64,000 bases of DNA from Indiicoccus explosivorum (GTDB lineage: Bacteria; Bacillota; Bacilli; Bacillales_A; Planococcaceae): NCBI RefSeq assembly GCF_002167005.1, contig NZ_NHTN01000014.1:1-64000 (forward strand), given 5' to 3'. Positions 10,066 to 18,769 of the stretch are shown here, one piece after another. The position numbers were made by a program, and so were the translations under genes. Under the pieces are notes generated by a model that worked only from the letters and a program-made list of their open reading frames with translations, did not search any database and was not told where the DNA came from. Position 1 is the first letter of the stretch; each line of letters opens with the position of its first letter.

Positions 10066-10542
10066 TCAAGTTTTCAGGAACTTCCTCGCCAAGCCGCCCG
10101 CCGGGATTTTGGATATCAGCTTGTTTCCGCTCCCCGTCACTTTCTGCAGTGTCGTGAGCAGTTCATCTTTCCCTGCCCAATGTTCTTCTACAATTTCTTT
10201 TGGATATGTGTTCAAAATCGTATTCAAGATGAAAGCGGCAACCACGACATCATCGAGAAAGCCGCCCGGACCGATCAGGAACTCCGGCAGAAAATCCAGC
10301 GGCACGAAAAAGTAGAGAATTCCGCTGCCGATCAGCGCCTTGCTTTTCGTATCAATCCGGCCATCGAGCATGAGCTTCATCAAAAGATGGAACAAGTCCG
10401 GCGCCAGCAGCACATAAGGCAGCGCTTTGCTGAGTGCCCCTTTCGATTCGCCCCACTCCTGGACCCGCTCCCTGAGTTTCTGATAAAAGTCTTCCTGTTC
10501 TTGTCCGCTCGGCAGCGGCTTTGTCAAGTGTTCGTCCGTCAT
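10066..10542 (-). CDS. YkvA-family (DUF1232) protein (158 aa)
   Basis: Contains the DUF1232 signature: a hydrophobic segment (ALIGSGILYFFVPLDFLPEFL) followed by GPGGFLDDVVVAAFIL, between a charged N terminus and a C-terminal tail. The family is small, membrane-associated and of unknown biochemical role. Start ATG 10542 with GGGGG upstream. Monocistronic between its terminator and an upstream cold-shock gene. Confidence 0.8.
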   Translation of the reverse strand: MTDEHLTKPLPSGQEQEDFYQKLRERVQEWGESKGALSKALPYVLLAPDLFHLLMKLMLDGRIDTKSKALIGSGILYFFVPLDFLPEFLIGPGGFLDDVVVAAFILNTILNTYPKEIVEEHWAGKDELLTTLQKVTGSGNKLISKIPAGGLARKFLKT

Positions 10543-10621
10543 CCGTCTTCCCCCTTGTCCTGTTTCTCGTACTATACCTGAAACCTGTCTTCATCAAACA
10601 CTGGAGCGGACAGCCGAAAAT

Positions 10622-10655
10622 AAAAAAAGGACAACCCCGCCAGCGGGATTGCCCT
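10622..10655 (-). terminator. Terminator of csp1
   Basis: Minus strand stem CCCGC/GCGGG extended by AAGGGCAA/TTGTCCTT pairs, then a run of seven T residues. Confidence 0.85.
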
Positions 10656-10672
10656 TGAATCTGCAATTTGAC

Positions 10673-10873
10673 TTACAGTTTAACTACGTTTGCAGCCTGA
10701 GGTCCGCGGTTGCCTTCAACAACTTCGAACTCTACGCGCTGGCCTTCTTCGAGTGTTTTGAATCCTTCGCTCTGAATAGCGGAGAAGTGTACGAATACAT
10801 CGTCCTCGCCTTCAACTTCGATGAATCCAAAGCCCTTTTCTGAGTTGAACCACTTAACTGTTCCTTCTTTCAC
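10673..10873 (-). CDS. cspD: Cold-shock protein (66 aa)
   Basis: Single cold-shock domain with both RNA-binding motifs KGFGFIEV and VFVHFSAI; nearly identical in design to Bacillus CspB/CspD and of the usual 66 residues. Acts as an RNA chaperone. The start is GTG at 10873, nine bases after GGGAGG. The transcript starts about 150 bases upstream and carries a large hairpin (10932-10988), as expected of temperature-regulated csp mRNAs. A second csp gene lies at 38982-39188. The choice of cspD rather than cspB is uncertain. Confidence 0.93.
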   Translation of the reverse strand: MKEGTVKWFNSEKGFGFIEVEGEDDVFVHFSAIQSEGFKTLEEGQRVEFEVVEGNRGPQAANVVKL

Positions 10874-10931
10874 GTGAAAAACCTCCCGTAATGAAAATGT
10901 TCAATACATGAATCTCTTGCTAGACGAAAAA

Positions 10932-10988
10932 ATTCACATATTCCAAAAAGTACCGTCACTTACCGATCACTTTTTGGAATACGTGAAT
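10932..10988 (-). promoter_or_regulatory. Structured 5' leader hairpin of csp1
   Basis: Two 20-base arms (10932-10951 and 10969-10988) separated by a 17-base loop. The only non-Watson-Crick position is a G-U pair in the minus-strand RNA but an A-C mismatch in the plus-strand RNA, so the helix is complete only in the csp transcript. The loop reads GATCGGTAAGTGACGGT. Probably a cold-shock leader structure. Confidence 0.75.
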
Positions 10989-11032
10989 CGCTGTGTTTCT
11001 GGTAGCCTTGCTTTGTTTCTGTTGTTGCCTCC

Positions 11033-11060
11033 ATTATACCAGTTAAAATGGAAAAGTCAA
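11033..11060 (-). promoter_or_regulatory. Promoter of csp1
   Basis: TTGACT (11055-11060), 16 bases, TATAAT (11033-11038) preceded by TGG, on the minus strand. Predicted start near 11026 gives a leader of about 150 bases. Confidence 0.8.
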
Positions 11061-11077
11061 AGAAATGACAACTTTAT

Positions 11078-11374
11078 TTATGAAAAATGAACCGGTTTTC
11101 CATCGACAAGCCATATCAGGCCATGGTACGTCTGTAAATCGTCGTCACACGCTTCACAAAAAACTTGTTCTTCTTCGGTCCAGAACGCAATGAATGCTTC
11201 TCCTTTTGCCGACTGGTATGGGTAGCGGACCGCAAAGGCGTCTTTCATTTCCATGAAAAAGGATTTCGCTTCCGCCGCTGTGCTGAATAATTTGCGGGAC
11301 ACGACTTCCTTTTCCCAGCCATCGAACTGCCACCACGGCTCATAGAAAGCTTTCATATAAATGATTTCGTGCAT
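11078..11374 (-). CDS. DUF1033-family protein (98 aa)
   Basis: Matches the DUF1033 pattern: N-terminal MHEIIYMKAFYEPWWQFDGW, then a central FIAFWTEEEQVFCEACDDDLQTYHG segment with a CxxC-like CEAC. Small soluble protein of unknown function found across Firmicutes. Start ATG 11374 with AGAGGG upstream; the frame extends further but without a site. Monocistronic, separated from csp1 by the csp promoter. Confidence 0.8.
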   Translation of the reverse strand: MHEIIYMKAFYEPWWQFDGWEKEVVSRKLFSTAAEAKSFFMEMKDAFAVRYPYQSAKGEAFIAFWTEEEQVFCEACDDDLQTYHGLIWLVDGKPVHFS

Positions 11375-11496
11375 ACAACAACCCTCTTTTTTCGTCTTAC
11401 TGAGCATTCTGCCAAAAAAACCCGGTTCTGTCCACCCATCTGCTTCACGCTTCCCCTTTGTACATCCGGCTGGAATTGCGTAAAATAGCGGTAAGG

Positions 11497-11527
11497 TGAA
11501 ACTTTTATTTGAATCCAGCCGTATAAT
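11497..11527 (+). promoter_or_regulatory. Sigma-W-like promoter of xpaC-telA
   Basis: TGAAAC (11497-11502), 17 bases, CGTATAAT (11520-11527). This fits the extracytoplasmic-function sigma-W consensus TGAAAC-N16/17-CGTA of Bacillus, though the -10 is also good for sigma-A. Start near 11534, ribosome site AGAGGAGG follows. Confidence 0.6.
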
Positions 11528-11550
11528 AGGTACCAGAGGAGGTTACCGGC

Positions 11551-12243
11551 ATGAAACCGTTCGAGAATTTTGTTGTCCGCCAAACTGTCGGACTGCCGCT
11601 GATGACTGTCATGTTCCCGGTTCTTTACTTAGGGGCCGAAATCGGCTTCGTGCTGTCCGGCGCTGCCGCAGCCGGTACGTATATCGCCTCCACGGGTGCG
11701 ATGAAGCAGCTCCAGGTCTCGAATGATTCAAAACATCTCGGCATGACCCGCCGGGAATTTAAATCCGTTAAACAACAGCTCAAAGAAGCGAAGAATAAAG
11801 TGGCACAACTGCAAAATCAGTCGTTCCGTCTCCGTTCCCTGACTGTGATCAAGCAGCAGATCGAAATGACGAGGACGGCGAACAAGATCATTTCCTCCAT
11901 CCAGCAAAATCCGCGGAAGTTCTACCAGGCGGGCGATTTCTTTTATTCCCATCTCGATTCCGCTTTGGAACTGACATCGAAATATGCGCTGCTCGCCAGT
12001 CAGCCTGTGAAGGACAAGGAGATGAAACTGGCCCTTCAGGAAACCCGCGAAATGCTCAGCGCATTATCACAGGCCATACAAGGGGATTTGAAACGCGTGC
12101 TGGCTGATGATATGGAACAGCTCCGTGTCGAACTCGATTACGCCCAGCTGTCCACGAGCCGGAAAGAACGTCCGGAACTGTCGCTTTCCGATCAATCCAA
12201 TGAAAAAGGAGAAATGCGTGATGACTCAAAATCAGCAGAATAA
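11551..12243 (+). CDS. xpaC: XpaC-family protein (230 aa)
   Basis: Two short hydrophobic helices near the N terminus (about residues 13-50) followed by a long helical cytoplasmic domain rich in Lys/Gln, as in the 5-bromo-4-chloroindolyl phosphate hydrolysis protein XpaC. It precedes and overlaps telA by 23 bases, the same pairing as xpaC-yaaN of B. subtilis, so the two proteins probably act together at the membrane in envelope stress or toxic-anion/antibiotic tolerance. Start ATG 11551 has AGAGGAGG. Enzymatic activity is not established. Confidence 0.85.
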   Translation: MKPFENFVVRQTVGLPLMTVMFPVLYLGAEIGFVLSGAAAAGTYIASTGAMKQLQVSNDSKHLGMTRREFKSVKQQLKEAKNKVAQLQNQSFRLRSLTVIKQQIEMTRTANKIISSIQQNPRKFYQAGDFFYSHLDSALELTSKYALLASQPVKDKEMKLALQETREMLSALSQAIQGDLKRVLADDMEQLRVELDYAQLSTSRKERPELSLSDQSNEKGEMRDDSKSAE

Positions 12244-13399
12244 AAGCGATTTGGATACACTTCTGGAAACGCCTTTCGGAATGGAGCCGTCTCCGGCCGC
12301 CTCTCCTGCCCTGGAACGCGGGCAGGAGAGGCCGGTCGCGCTGTTGGACCGCCTGTCACCGGAAGAGCAGGAAAAAGCGCAATCGCTGGCCAAACAGATT
12401 CCTGCCGGCAATTACGAGGCTATCCTGACATACGGCACGAATGCCCAGAATCAGCTTTCCCAGTTCTCGCACAAAATGCTCGACCATGTCCAAGGAAAAG
12501 ACATCGGACCGGTCGGCGATGTGCTTCACGACCTGATGCGGAAACTGAAGGAAATGGACCCGGAAGAACTGTCCGCCAGCAAGAAAACGGGAATCCGGAA
12601 GCTATTCAATAAGGCGAAGGTCTCCATTCAGGAAATGATGACCAAATACCAGAAGCTCAGCACACAAGTGGACCGTATCAGTATCCAGCTTGAGCATTCG
12701 AAGCGGGGTCTGCTGGAAGATGTCCAGATGCTCGAACAGCTCTATGAACAGAACAAGACATATTTCCAGGCGCTCAACGTCTATATCGCGGCAGCCGAAA
12801 TCAAACGGGACGAAATCCTGAATGAAGTGATTCCGGAGCTCCGGCGGAAAGCCGAAGCCTCGAAAGATCAAATGGCTTACCAGGAAGTGAATGACATGGC
12901 GCAGTTTGTCGACCGGCTCGAAAAACGGCTCCATGACCTTCAGCTCTCCCGGCAGATCACGATACAGAGCGCGCCGCAGATCCGGATGATCCAGCAGACG
13001 AACCAGACGCTCGCCGAAAAAATCCAGTCATCGATTATGACGTCGATTCCGCTCTGGAAAAACCAGATCGCCATCGCCCTCACCTTGAACCGTCAGGCGA
13101 AAGCGGTGGAAGCGCAAAAGCAAGTGACATCGACGACCAATGACCTGCTTCTTAAGAATTCTGAAATGCTGAAAATGAATTCCATCGAAACCGCGAAAGA
13201 GAACGAGCGGGGCATCGTGGAAATCGAAACGCTGAAACAGACGCAGGAAAACCTCTTGGAAACTATTGAAGAAACGCTCCGAATCCAGGCCGATGGCCGC
13301 TCCAAGCGGAAAGCGGCGGAGATTGAAATTGCCAGAATGGAAGAGGACCTCAAGCACCGGCTGCTCGCCATCGCAGATAACCGCGATAATCGGGGATAA
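12221..13399 (+). CDS. telA: Toxic anion resistance protein TelA/YaaN (392 aa)
   Basis: Almost entirely helical soluble protein of the TelA family (PF05816 type), with the typical central region around YQKLSTQVDRISIQLEHSKRGLLEDVQMLEQLYEQN and the conserved QSAPQIRMIQQTNQTLAEKIQSSI segment. Family members are linked to tellurite, lantibiotic and cell-envelope stress tolerance. Start ATG 12221 lies inside the end of xpaC, with AAAGGAG nine bases upstream, indicating translational coupling; a GTG at 12218 is an alternative. Confidence 0.9.
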   Translation: MTQNQQNKSDLDTLLETPFGMEPSPAASPALERGQERPVALLDRLSPEEQEKAQSLAKQIPAGNYEAILTYGTNAQNQLSQFSHKMLDHVQGKDIGPVGDVLHDLMRKLKEMDPEELSASKKTGIRKLFNKAKVSIQEMMTKYQKLSTQVDRISIQLEHSKRGLLEDVQMLEQLYEQNKTYFQALNVYIAAAEIKRDEILNEVIPELRRKAEASKDQMAYQEVNDMAQFVDRLEKRLHDLQLSRQITIQSAPQIRMIQQTNQTLAEKIQSSIMTSIPLWKNQIAIALTLNRQAKAVEAQKQVTSTTNDLLLKNSEMLKMNSIETAKENERGIVEIETLKQTQENLLETIEETLRIQADGRSKRKAAEIEIARMEEDLKHRLLAIADNRDNRG

Positions 13400-13402
13400 T
13401 AT

Positions 13403-13451
13403 AAAAGCGGGAGTTTCATGGGTATATCCCCGTGAAACTCCCGCTTTTTTT
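13403..13451. terminator. Bidirectional terminator between telA and yojO
   Basis: Long stem AAAAGCGGGAGTTTCA/TGAAACTCCCGCTTTT with A and T runs on both sides; serves the convergent telA and yojO genes. Confidence 0.92.
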
Positions 13452-13465
13452 GCGCCGCTCTGTCC

Positions 13466-15319
13466 CTATTGGGATTGCACAACGAGATGGAGCGTGCGTT
13501 TCAGCAGCCGGACCGTCTGGTCAGTGAAACGGTCAAGTGAACCGGCGCTGACGGATTTATTGCCGTACATGACTTTGAACAGCTCGGACTGGTCTTCTGA
13601 GACCGAATCGATGTTCAAAAACAAGTGCAGCACTTCCATGCCTGCTTTTTTCGCCTCGCTGACCGCTGCTGCGGTATCTGTAATCCCGTTTTGCGCATAA
13701 TTGTACGCCGACGGTTCGCCGTCGGAAAACACCAGAAGGAATTTATGCTTCTCCTGCCGCCTTTTCATTCTTTCCGCCATCCAGCGGATAGCGAATCCGT
13801 CCCGGTTGTCTTCATGGGCTTCCATTGAAAAAATGGCGGCCCCGTGATCCGCAGACCCGTCTTCAAAACGGTGCATCCACTCGAAGGTATTCGGCTGCTG
13901 TTCTTCCCCCGCCTCGAATGCATCTTCATAAAACAATGCGATTTCATGGGAAATCGCCAGTTTCCGAAGGACATCGTGGAACAAGAGCACCGCCTGTTTC
14001 GTTTCATCCAGCTTATCGGCCATGGAAGCGGAGCCGTCGACGAGCAGACCGAACACTGCGTCGAGCTTACCGGACGGTGCCGATTTCCGATAAAACGGTT
14101 TTGGACGGTCTTCGGTGACAACCCCGGTCATTTGCTTGGAGAGCCGGCCGCTCATGAGGTTCTTCCGGTCGCTCTGTTCTTTTTGCCGCATGCGCTTGCG
14201 CAATTCTTTTACGACTGCCCGCACGTTCGGCTCCTGCAGCCTTCTCGTTTCCTGCACCGCATGCCGCCAGGCGGAGTTGCTTTCGATCCTTTTTTCTTCG
14301 AAGACCACTTGACCGTTTTCTTTGCCGAATGACTTGCCGGCTTTTTTCTTGTTTCCGTCCGTTTTCCGGTCAAGGGGGTCGCCGCTTTCCTTGAACTCCC
14401 CTTCGCCGGACTCTCCTTGGGCGGTGAAATGGATCTTAGAAGCGCCTTCTTCTTCCCTGCCGCCTGTGGCTTCACCCGACTGGCCGTCTTCCAGCTCGAA
14501 TTCCATCGCGGTATCGTTCTCCAGTTCCATGGCGCGGTGCCATGCCTGAAACCACTCTTCGACCGTCTCCAATTCCTCTTCGATTTCTCCGTCCGTCTCC
14601 GCCCCTTTATGCTCACGGGGTTTCGGCAGTTTGTCGGCCGATTCACCGAACGTATAGAAGGTATGGACCAGGTCTTCCTCAACCAAATACTCGAGTCTCG
14701 GCATCATGGCGTCGACAATGCGCGCAGAATCCGCCGTGCTTGCCGCATCAAATAAACCAGTCCACTGATTGAACAGCATGGCGTCCATCTCTGTGCCGGC
14801 CTCCGTTCTACCCCGGAGTGCCAAATACGCCGAATTCAGGAATGCATCGGCAACAAATCCTTTATTGCCATTGATGGTCCGCTGCTGCCGGTGGAAATCA
14901 GCGTAAACCGACTCCCGGAGACTGAAGGCGCGTGCCATCCCCGGCCGTTCTTTCCTCAGTTTTTCGGATAATCGGAATTCCTCAGCGCAAAGCAGAAGCT
15001 GCTGCCGGAGTTCCGGCAGCGGCGACGGCCGCTCCAGAAAGCGCCGCCACGCAGAAAGACTGAAATGCTTCCAGAAACCGGCCGCCAGCAGGTAGATATC
15101 CGACAGCTGGCCGGTCCGCACTGTATCGGGATCCCGGTGTTTCCAAAAGACACTGATGGAGATTGCCTGTTCGGAAGCCCGGAACTCGATGAGCTTCCGT
15201 GTAGTGAGACTCAGCTCCGGTGATCCGGCAAGCGCCCGCGCCAGCACTTCCAGCCGGTTCAAACCGGCCGCATCCACCATCTCATTATTGAATTGGATGA
15301 AGCGGTTGACCGATGTCAT
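13466..15319 (-). CDS. yojO: VWA-domain protein YojO/NorD-like (617 aa)
   Basis: C-terminal von Willebrand A domain with the metal site DGSAS (in LLVDGSASMADKL) and later FSDGEPS; the middle is long, acidic and low in complexity; the N terminus is helical. It pairs with the MoxR-type AAA ATPase just upstream, as in NorQ/NorD and CbbQ/CbbO systems, where the pair remodels or inserts metal into a target enzyme. The target here is unknown. Start: ATG 15319, five bases after AGGTGG; a GTG at 15328 and an ATG at 15322 are poorer. Ends at the shared terminator. Confidence 0.85.
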   Translation of the reverse strand: MTSVNRFIQFNNEMVDAAGLNRLEVLARALAGSPELSLTTRKLIEFRASEQAISISVFWKHRDPDTVRTGQLSDIYLLAAGFWKHFSLSAWRRFLERPSPLPELRQQLLLCAEEFRLSEKLRKERPGMARAFSLRESVYADFHRQQRTINGNKGFVADAFLNSAYLALRGRTEAGTEMDAMLFNQWTGLFDAASTADSARIVDAMMPRLEYLVEEDLVHTFYTFGESADKLPKPREHKGAETDGEIEEELETVEEWFQAWHRAMELENDTAMEFELEDGQSGEATGGREEEGASKIHFTAQGESGEGEFKESGDPLDRKTDGNKKKAGKSFGKENGQVVFEEKRIESNSAWRHAVQETRRLQEPNVRAVVKELRKRMRQKEQSDRKNLMSGRLSKQMTGVVTEDRPKPFYRKSAPSGKLDAVFGLLVDGSASMADKLDETKQAVLLFHDVLRKLAISHEIALFYEDAFEAGEEQQPNTFEWMHRFEDGSADHGAAIFSMEAHEDNRDGFAIRWMAERMKRRQEKHKFLLVFSDGEPSAYNYAQNGITDTAAAVSEAKKAGMEVLHLFLNIDSVSEDQSELFKVMYGNKSVSAGSLDRFTDQTVRLLKRTLHLVVQSQ

Positions 15320-15328
15320 CATATCCAC

Positions 15329-16186
15329 CTACTTTAACCAAGTTGAACTCAAATCCCTTACGAGCTGCCGCTCACTTTCGTCGTCCAGTTTCTCGGCAAT
15401 GGCGTAACCGACCGCCCGTTCCGGCCCGATGTGGACGGCAAGGGCCGTCGCATCCAGGAGACTCCGGATTGAAGCGGCTTCGTCCGACAACAACCCGTTT
15501 TCGACTTGCTTCATCAGATCGGCCGCCAGATTCAGCATGAATTTCTTCAATTCACCCGGCGCATCCGGAAATTCCCGTTCCCAGAGGCGGCGCAGTTCCC
15601 CGCCGCCCAAGTACGGGACCGGAACCGCCACGAAACGGTTCTTCAAAGCCTCATTCATCGGAGAAGTCCCGATATATCCTTCGTTAATGGCGGCGATAAC
15701 CCCGAAGTCCGGATGGGCCTTGATCACTTCCCCTGTGAACGGGTTCGTCATCATCCGGCGGTAATCGAGCACGCCGTGCAGGATCGGCAGCGTTTCTGCA
15801 CGCGCCATATTGATTTCATCGATATAGAGGAGATGGCCTTCTTTCATTGCCTTGACGACTGGCCCTTCCACGAAATCGATCACGCTCGTCCCGTTCTGCT
15901 GGATGAGCGTCTTGAATCCGAGGAGCGATTCCGCATCCAGATCCACGGAAGAGTTGATGCTCTGCATCGGCTGCTGGAATTCGGAGGATACCGATTCCGC
16001 TAATTTCGTTTTCCCGGCACCCGTCGGCCCTTTCAATAAAACCGGCTGGCGAAGGGCTACGGCCGTCAGCACATCGGTCCATAACCGCTCATCCGGCGAA
16101 ATGTAGCCGCCCGTTCCGATCAGCCGGCTGTATGCGCCGTGGTCCCGCCGGCGGCGCTGCTCTGTTTCCTGTGCAATCAATTCCAT
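15329..16186 (-). CDS. yojN: MoxR-type AAA+ ATPase YojN/NorQ-like (285 aa)
   Basis: AAA+ domain with Walker A GPTGAGKT (about 54-61), Walker B LLYIDEIN, sensor region around FGVIAAINEGYIGTSPMNEALKNRFV with the Arg finger in KNRF. MoxR proteins act as chaperones with a VWA partner; the partner gene starts ten bases downstream, so the two form an operon. Start ATG 16186 with AAGAAGG upstream. Role inferred from NorQ/CbbQ relatives, in which the pair activates a metalloenzyme. Confidence 0.88.
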   Translation of the reverse strand: MELIAQETEQRRRRDHGAYSRLIGTGGYISPDERLWTDVLTAVALRQPVLLKGPTGAGKTKLAESVSSEFQQPMQSINSSVDLDAESLLGFKTLIQQNGTSVIDFVEGPVVKAMKEGHLLYIDEINMARAETLPILHGVLDYRRMMTNPFTGEVIKAHPDFGVIAAINEGYIGTSPMNEALKNRFVAVPVPYLGGGELRRLWEREFPDAPGELKKFMLNLAADLMKQVENGLLSDEAASIRSLLDATALAVHIGPERAVGYAIAEKLDDESERQLVRDLSSTWLK

Positions 16187-16216
16187 GTTTTACCTTCTTT
16201 CTTTATTCCGGACATG

Positions 16217-16243
16217 AAAAAACCGATGATGGTTCATCGGTTT
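16217..16243 (-). terminator. Terminator of the DUF6501 gene
   Basis: Minus strand stem AAACCGATGA/TCATCGGTTT with a four-base loop and a T run. Confidence 0.85.
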
Positions 16244-16247
16244 AGAC

Positions 16248-16445
16248 TCAGTCAAAATACGTTTTGTAATAACCGCCGATTTTCCCGGTGTTGTCGACCA
16301 CAAACAGGAATTCATCGGTTTCGTTTTTCACTTCATACGTTTTTCCGGCTGTGAGCACGTTGGAAACGAGAAATTTTTCCGCATCCGTGTGCTTGCAGGT
16401 CACTGTCCGTAACGTCGGCCGATCGAGCCACTCCAAGTGATTCAC
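16248..16445 (-). CDS. DUF6501-type small protein (65 aa)
   Basis: Small beta-rich protein with the pattern CKHTDAEKFLVSNVLTAGKTYEVKNETDEFLFVVDNTGKIGGYYKTYF, which I recognise as a conserved Bacillales family (DUF6501) of unknown function. GTG 16445 is preferred because it gives the family-like N terminus NHLEW and lies eight or nine bases after AAAGG; GTG 16454 is possible. Monocistronic. Confidence 0.75.
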   Translation of the reverse strand: MNHLEWLDRPTLRTVTCKHTDAEKFLVSNVLTAGKTYEVKNETDEFLFVVDNTGKIGGYYKTYFD

Positions 16446-16499
16446 CGTTCTCACCCTTTCCTTTATCCATCTTCAGTATAAGGAATTTGAAGGACCATT

Positions 16500-17090
16500 T
16501 CAACGGGACAGCCGTTTCTGACGGAAGAAGCAAAACCCGATCCCCGCCAAGGCGACAGTGATGGCGGTCACGACAAGGAAACGCTGGAGCTCCCCGAGGA
16601 TTTCTTCGTACAGGGCGGGAAACAGCCGGCCGACCTGGAAAAAAAGAAGCGACCAGATGAAACCGGCTGTTCCGGCGTACAGGAGATAGCGGTTCAGCGG
16701 ATAACGGTTCGCCCCCGTCACGTAAGGCATCACCATCCGGAATCCCGGAAGGAAGAAGCTGAAAGAAACAGCCCATCCGCCATAGCGGTCGAAAGCACTC
16801 CGGAACCGCCTCGCGCTGTTTCGGAACTTTGGCCGCTCGAGCCGTTCCAGGACTTGGGCGGCGAACAGCCGGCCGATATAATAAGTAAACAGATTGCTCG
16901 TCATAAGGCCGGCATACGCGCACAGAAAAGCGAACGGCGCATAAAATGATCCCGTCTCAGTGACAGCACCCGACAGGATCGCGACAGTTTCACCAGGCAG
17001 GGGAACTCCAAGAAGCATGATCCAATTCAAGAGGAACATTGCGACATAACCGTAGTCCTGCACCCACTCCACTAAGTAGGAAACGTCCAT
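16500..17090 (-). CDS. DedA-family membrane protein (196 aa)
   Basis: DedA/SNARE-associated (VTT) domain: motifs PLPGETVAILSGA, a conserved G.NL.TYYIGR-like segment and FLPGFRMVMPYVTG with the key Arg residues, plus several membrane helices. Relatives flip undecaprenyl phosphate or phospholipids. Start ATG 17090 with CAGG eight bases upstream; the longer frame upstream is unlikely. The gap 17091-17359 carries no recognisable gene or element. Confidence 0.85.
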   Translation of the reverse strand: MDVSYLVEWVQDYGYVAMFLLNWIMLLGVPLPGETVAILSGAVTETGSFYAPFAFLCAYAGLMTSNLFTYYIGRLFAAQVLERLERPKFRNSARRFRSAFDRYGGWAVSFSFFLPGFRMVMPYVTGANRYPLNRYLLYAGTAGFIWSLLFFQVGRLFPALYEEILGELQRFLVVTAITVALAGIGFCFFRQKRLSR

Positions 17091-17359
17091 ACGCTGCGCC
17101 TGCTTTCTTCCCTTTTTATCATTTTGCCAAATACCGGCGGACCGCGCAAGAAAATCGGATTCCACACAAGCTGCAGGCCAGCAGCTTTGCCACGAGCTTG
17201 CGCATGAGCAGAAAGGTTTCTCGCATTTCCGTTAGCTCTCATTGGCCCTGTCTTCAAAATCAACTTTGCTATTCACAAAAGTAATCAGAGGAATTCAGAC
17301 CTCCTTCCCGGCTTTTTTACATCCGCCGAATCGAATAGAGGCTGCTTCTTCAACAATAG

Positions 17360-17413
17360 AAAAAGGGCCGCCCCTCGGGTCATTTTCATGACCTTTCGGG
17401 ACAGCCGCTTTTA
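17360..17413 (-). terminator. Terminator of odhB
   Basis: Minus strand long imperfect stem ending in GGTCAT-GAAA-ATGACC, extended by CCCGA/CGAGGGG and AAGCGGC/GGGCCCTT-like pairs, then T-rich sequence. Confidence 0.75.
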
Positions 17414-17422
17414 TTTGGTCTA

Positions 17423-18688
17423 TTACGATTCCAGAAGAAGGTCTTCCGGGTTCTCGATGAGATCTTTGACCATTTTCAGGAATCCGACGGAATCTTTACC
17501 GTCAATGATGCGGTGGTCATATGACAGGGCCACATACATCATCGGACGGATTTCCATCGTTTCTTTGTCGATGGCGATCGGGCGGTGCTGAATCGTGTGC
17601 ATGCCCAGAATCGCGGCCTGCGAACCGTTCAGGATCGGTGTCGACATGAGGGATCCGAAGACGCCGCCGTTCGTGATCGTGAATGAACCGCCGGTCATAT
17701 CGGAAAGCTGGAGCTTTTTGTCGCGTGCTTTCTTGGCGAGTTCACCGATTTCACGCTCGATCTCCGCGAAGTTTTTGCGGTCCGTATCACGGACGATCGG
17801 AACGACCAGGCCTTCTTCCGTCGAAACGGCGATGCCGATATCGTAGAACTTCTTGAGCAGCAGGTCGTTGCCGTCGATTTCGGCATTGACGTTCGGATAT
17901 TTCTTCAGCGCCGCAGTCACAGCTTTCGTGAAGAACGACATAAAGCCGAGTTTGACATCATTCTTTTCAACGAATTCATCTTTTTTGCGGCTCCGGAGCG
18001 CCATCATGTTCGTCATATCGATTTCGTTGAAGGTCGTCAGCATTGCCGTGTTCTGACGGACTTCCAGAAGGCGGTTGGCGATCGTCTGGCGGCGCCGGCT
18101 CATTTTTTCACGGACAATCCGGTCATCCTGCTGCGGTTGGGCGGCAGATTTCGGTGCTTCCTGCTTCGCTTGAGGAGCAGGCTGTGAACCATGTGCTTCA
18201 ACATCCTGGACACGGACTCGTCCGAGCGGATCGGCTGTCTGCACGGCAGACAAATCGATTCCCTTTTCACGGGCAAGCTTGCGTGCCGCCGGGCTTGCGA
18301 TGATCCGGTCTTCCGGCGAGGATGGATCGGAAACGGACGGCTGTTCGCCCGTCGTTTCTGCCACCGGGCTGTCCTCCGTCTGCTGAGCCTTGGCATTCGG
18401 CTCTTCCTGTTTCGGCTCTTCCTGTTTCGGCGCCGGCGCTGCTTTCTGTCCGCTTCCTTCGCCGACTACCGCAATCACTTGCCCGACTTCCACAGTATCC
18501 CCTTCTGCCGCCAGCAGTTCCTGGACCACACCGGCCTCTTCGGAAATCACTTCGACGTTCACTTTATCCGTCTCGAGTTCAACGATGAATTCCCCTTTCT
18601 CCACCGTATCGCCGGGCTGTTTCAGCCATTGTGCTATCGTTCCTTCTGTAATCGATTCTGCCAGTTCAGGCACTTTGATTTCCGCCAC
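17423..18688 (-). CDS. odhB: 2-oxoglutarate dehydrogenase E2, dihydrolipoyllysine succinyltransferase (421 aa)
   Basis: Order of domains: lipoyl domain with the lipoylated Lys42 in ETDKVNVEV; Ala/Pro/Gln/Glu-rich linker (about 80-125); peripheral E3-binding domain ([18 protein letters not shown] ... GRVRVQDV); catalytic domain ending in the [14 protein letters not shown] motif with the active-site His and Asp. It transfers the succinyl group from E1 to CoA in the TCA cycle. Start ATG 18688 with GAGGAA-type site. It follows odhA by 81 bases in the same direction, the standard odhAB operon; the E3 gene is elsewhere. Confidence 0.95.
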   Translation of the reverse strand: MAEIKVPELAESITEGTIAQWLKQPGDTVEKGEFIVELETDKVNVEVISEEAGVVQELLAAEGDTVEVGQVIAVVGEGSGQKAAPAPKQEEPKQEEPNAKAQQTEDSPVAETTGEQPSVSDPSSPEDRIIASPAARKLAREKGIDLSAVQTADPLGRVRVQDVEAHGSQPAPQAKQEAPKSAAQPQQDDRIVREKMSRRRQTIANRLLEVRQNTAMLTTFNEIDMTNMMALRSRKKDEFVEKNDVKLGFMSFFTKAVTAALKKYPNVNAEIDGNDLLLKKFYDIGIAVSTEEGLVVPIVRDTDRKNFAEIEREIGELAKKARDKKLQLSDMTGGSFTITNGGVFGSLMSTPILNGSQAAILGMHTIQHRPIAIDKETMEIRPMMYVALSYDHRIIDGKDSVGFLKMVKDLIENPEDLLLES

Positions 18689-18769
18689 AATCAGTTCCTC
18701 CTTTGAGTCTTTCTTTCTGGAATCCGGTCCGGCCGCCGGCAGCTGCCGGCGAACCCGCCGGGAATAACC

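Noticed and set aside
17091..17359. Possible gene between DedA and odhB
   Set aside because: Open frames of 60-80 codons only, without ribosome sites or motifs.
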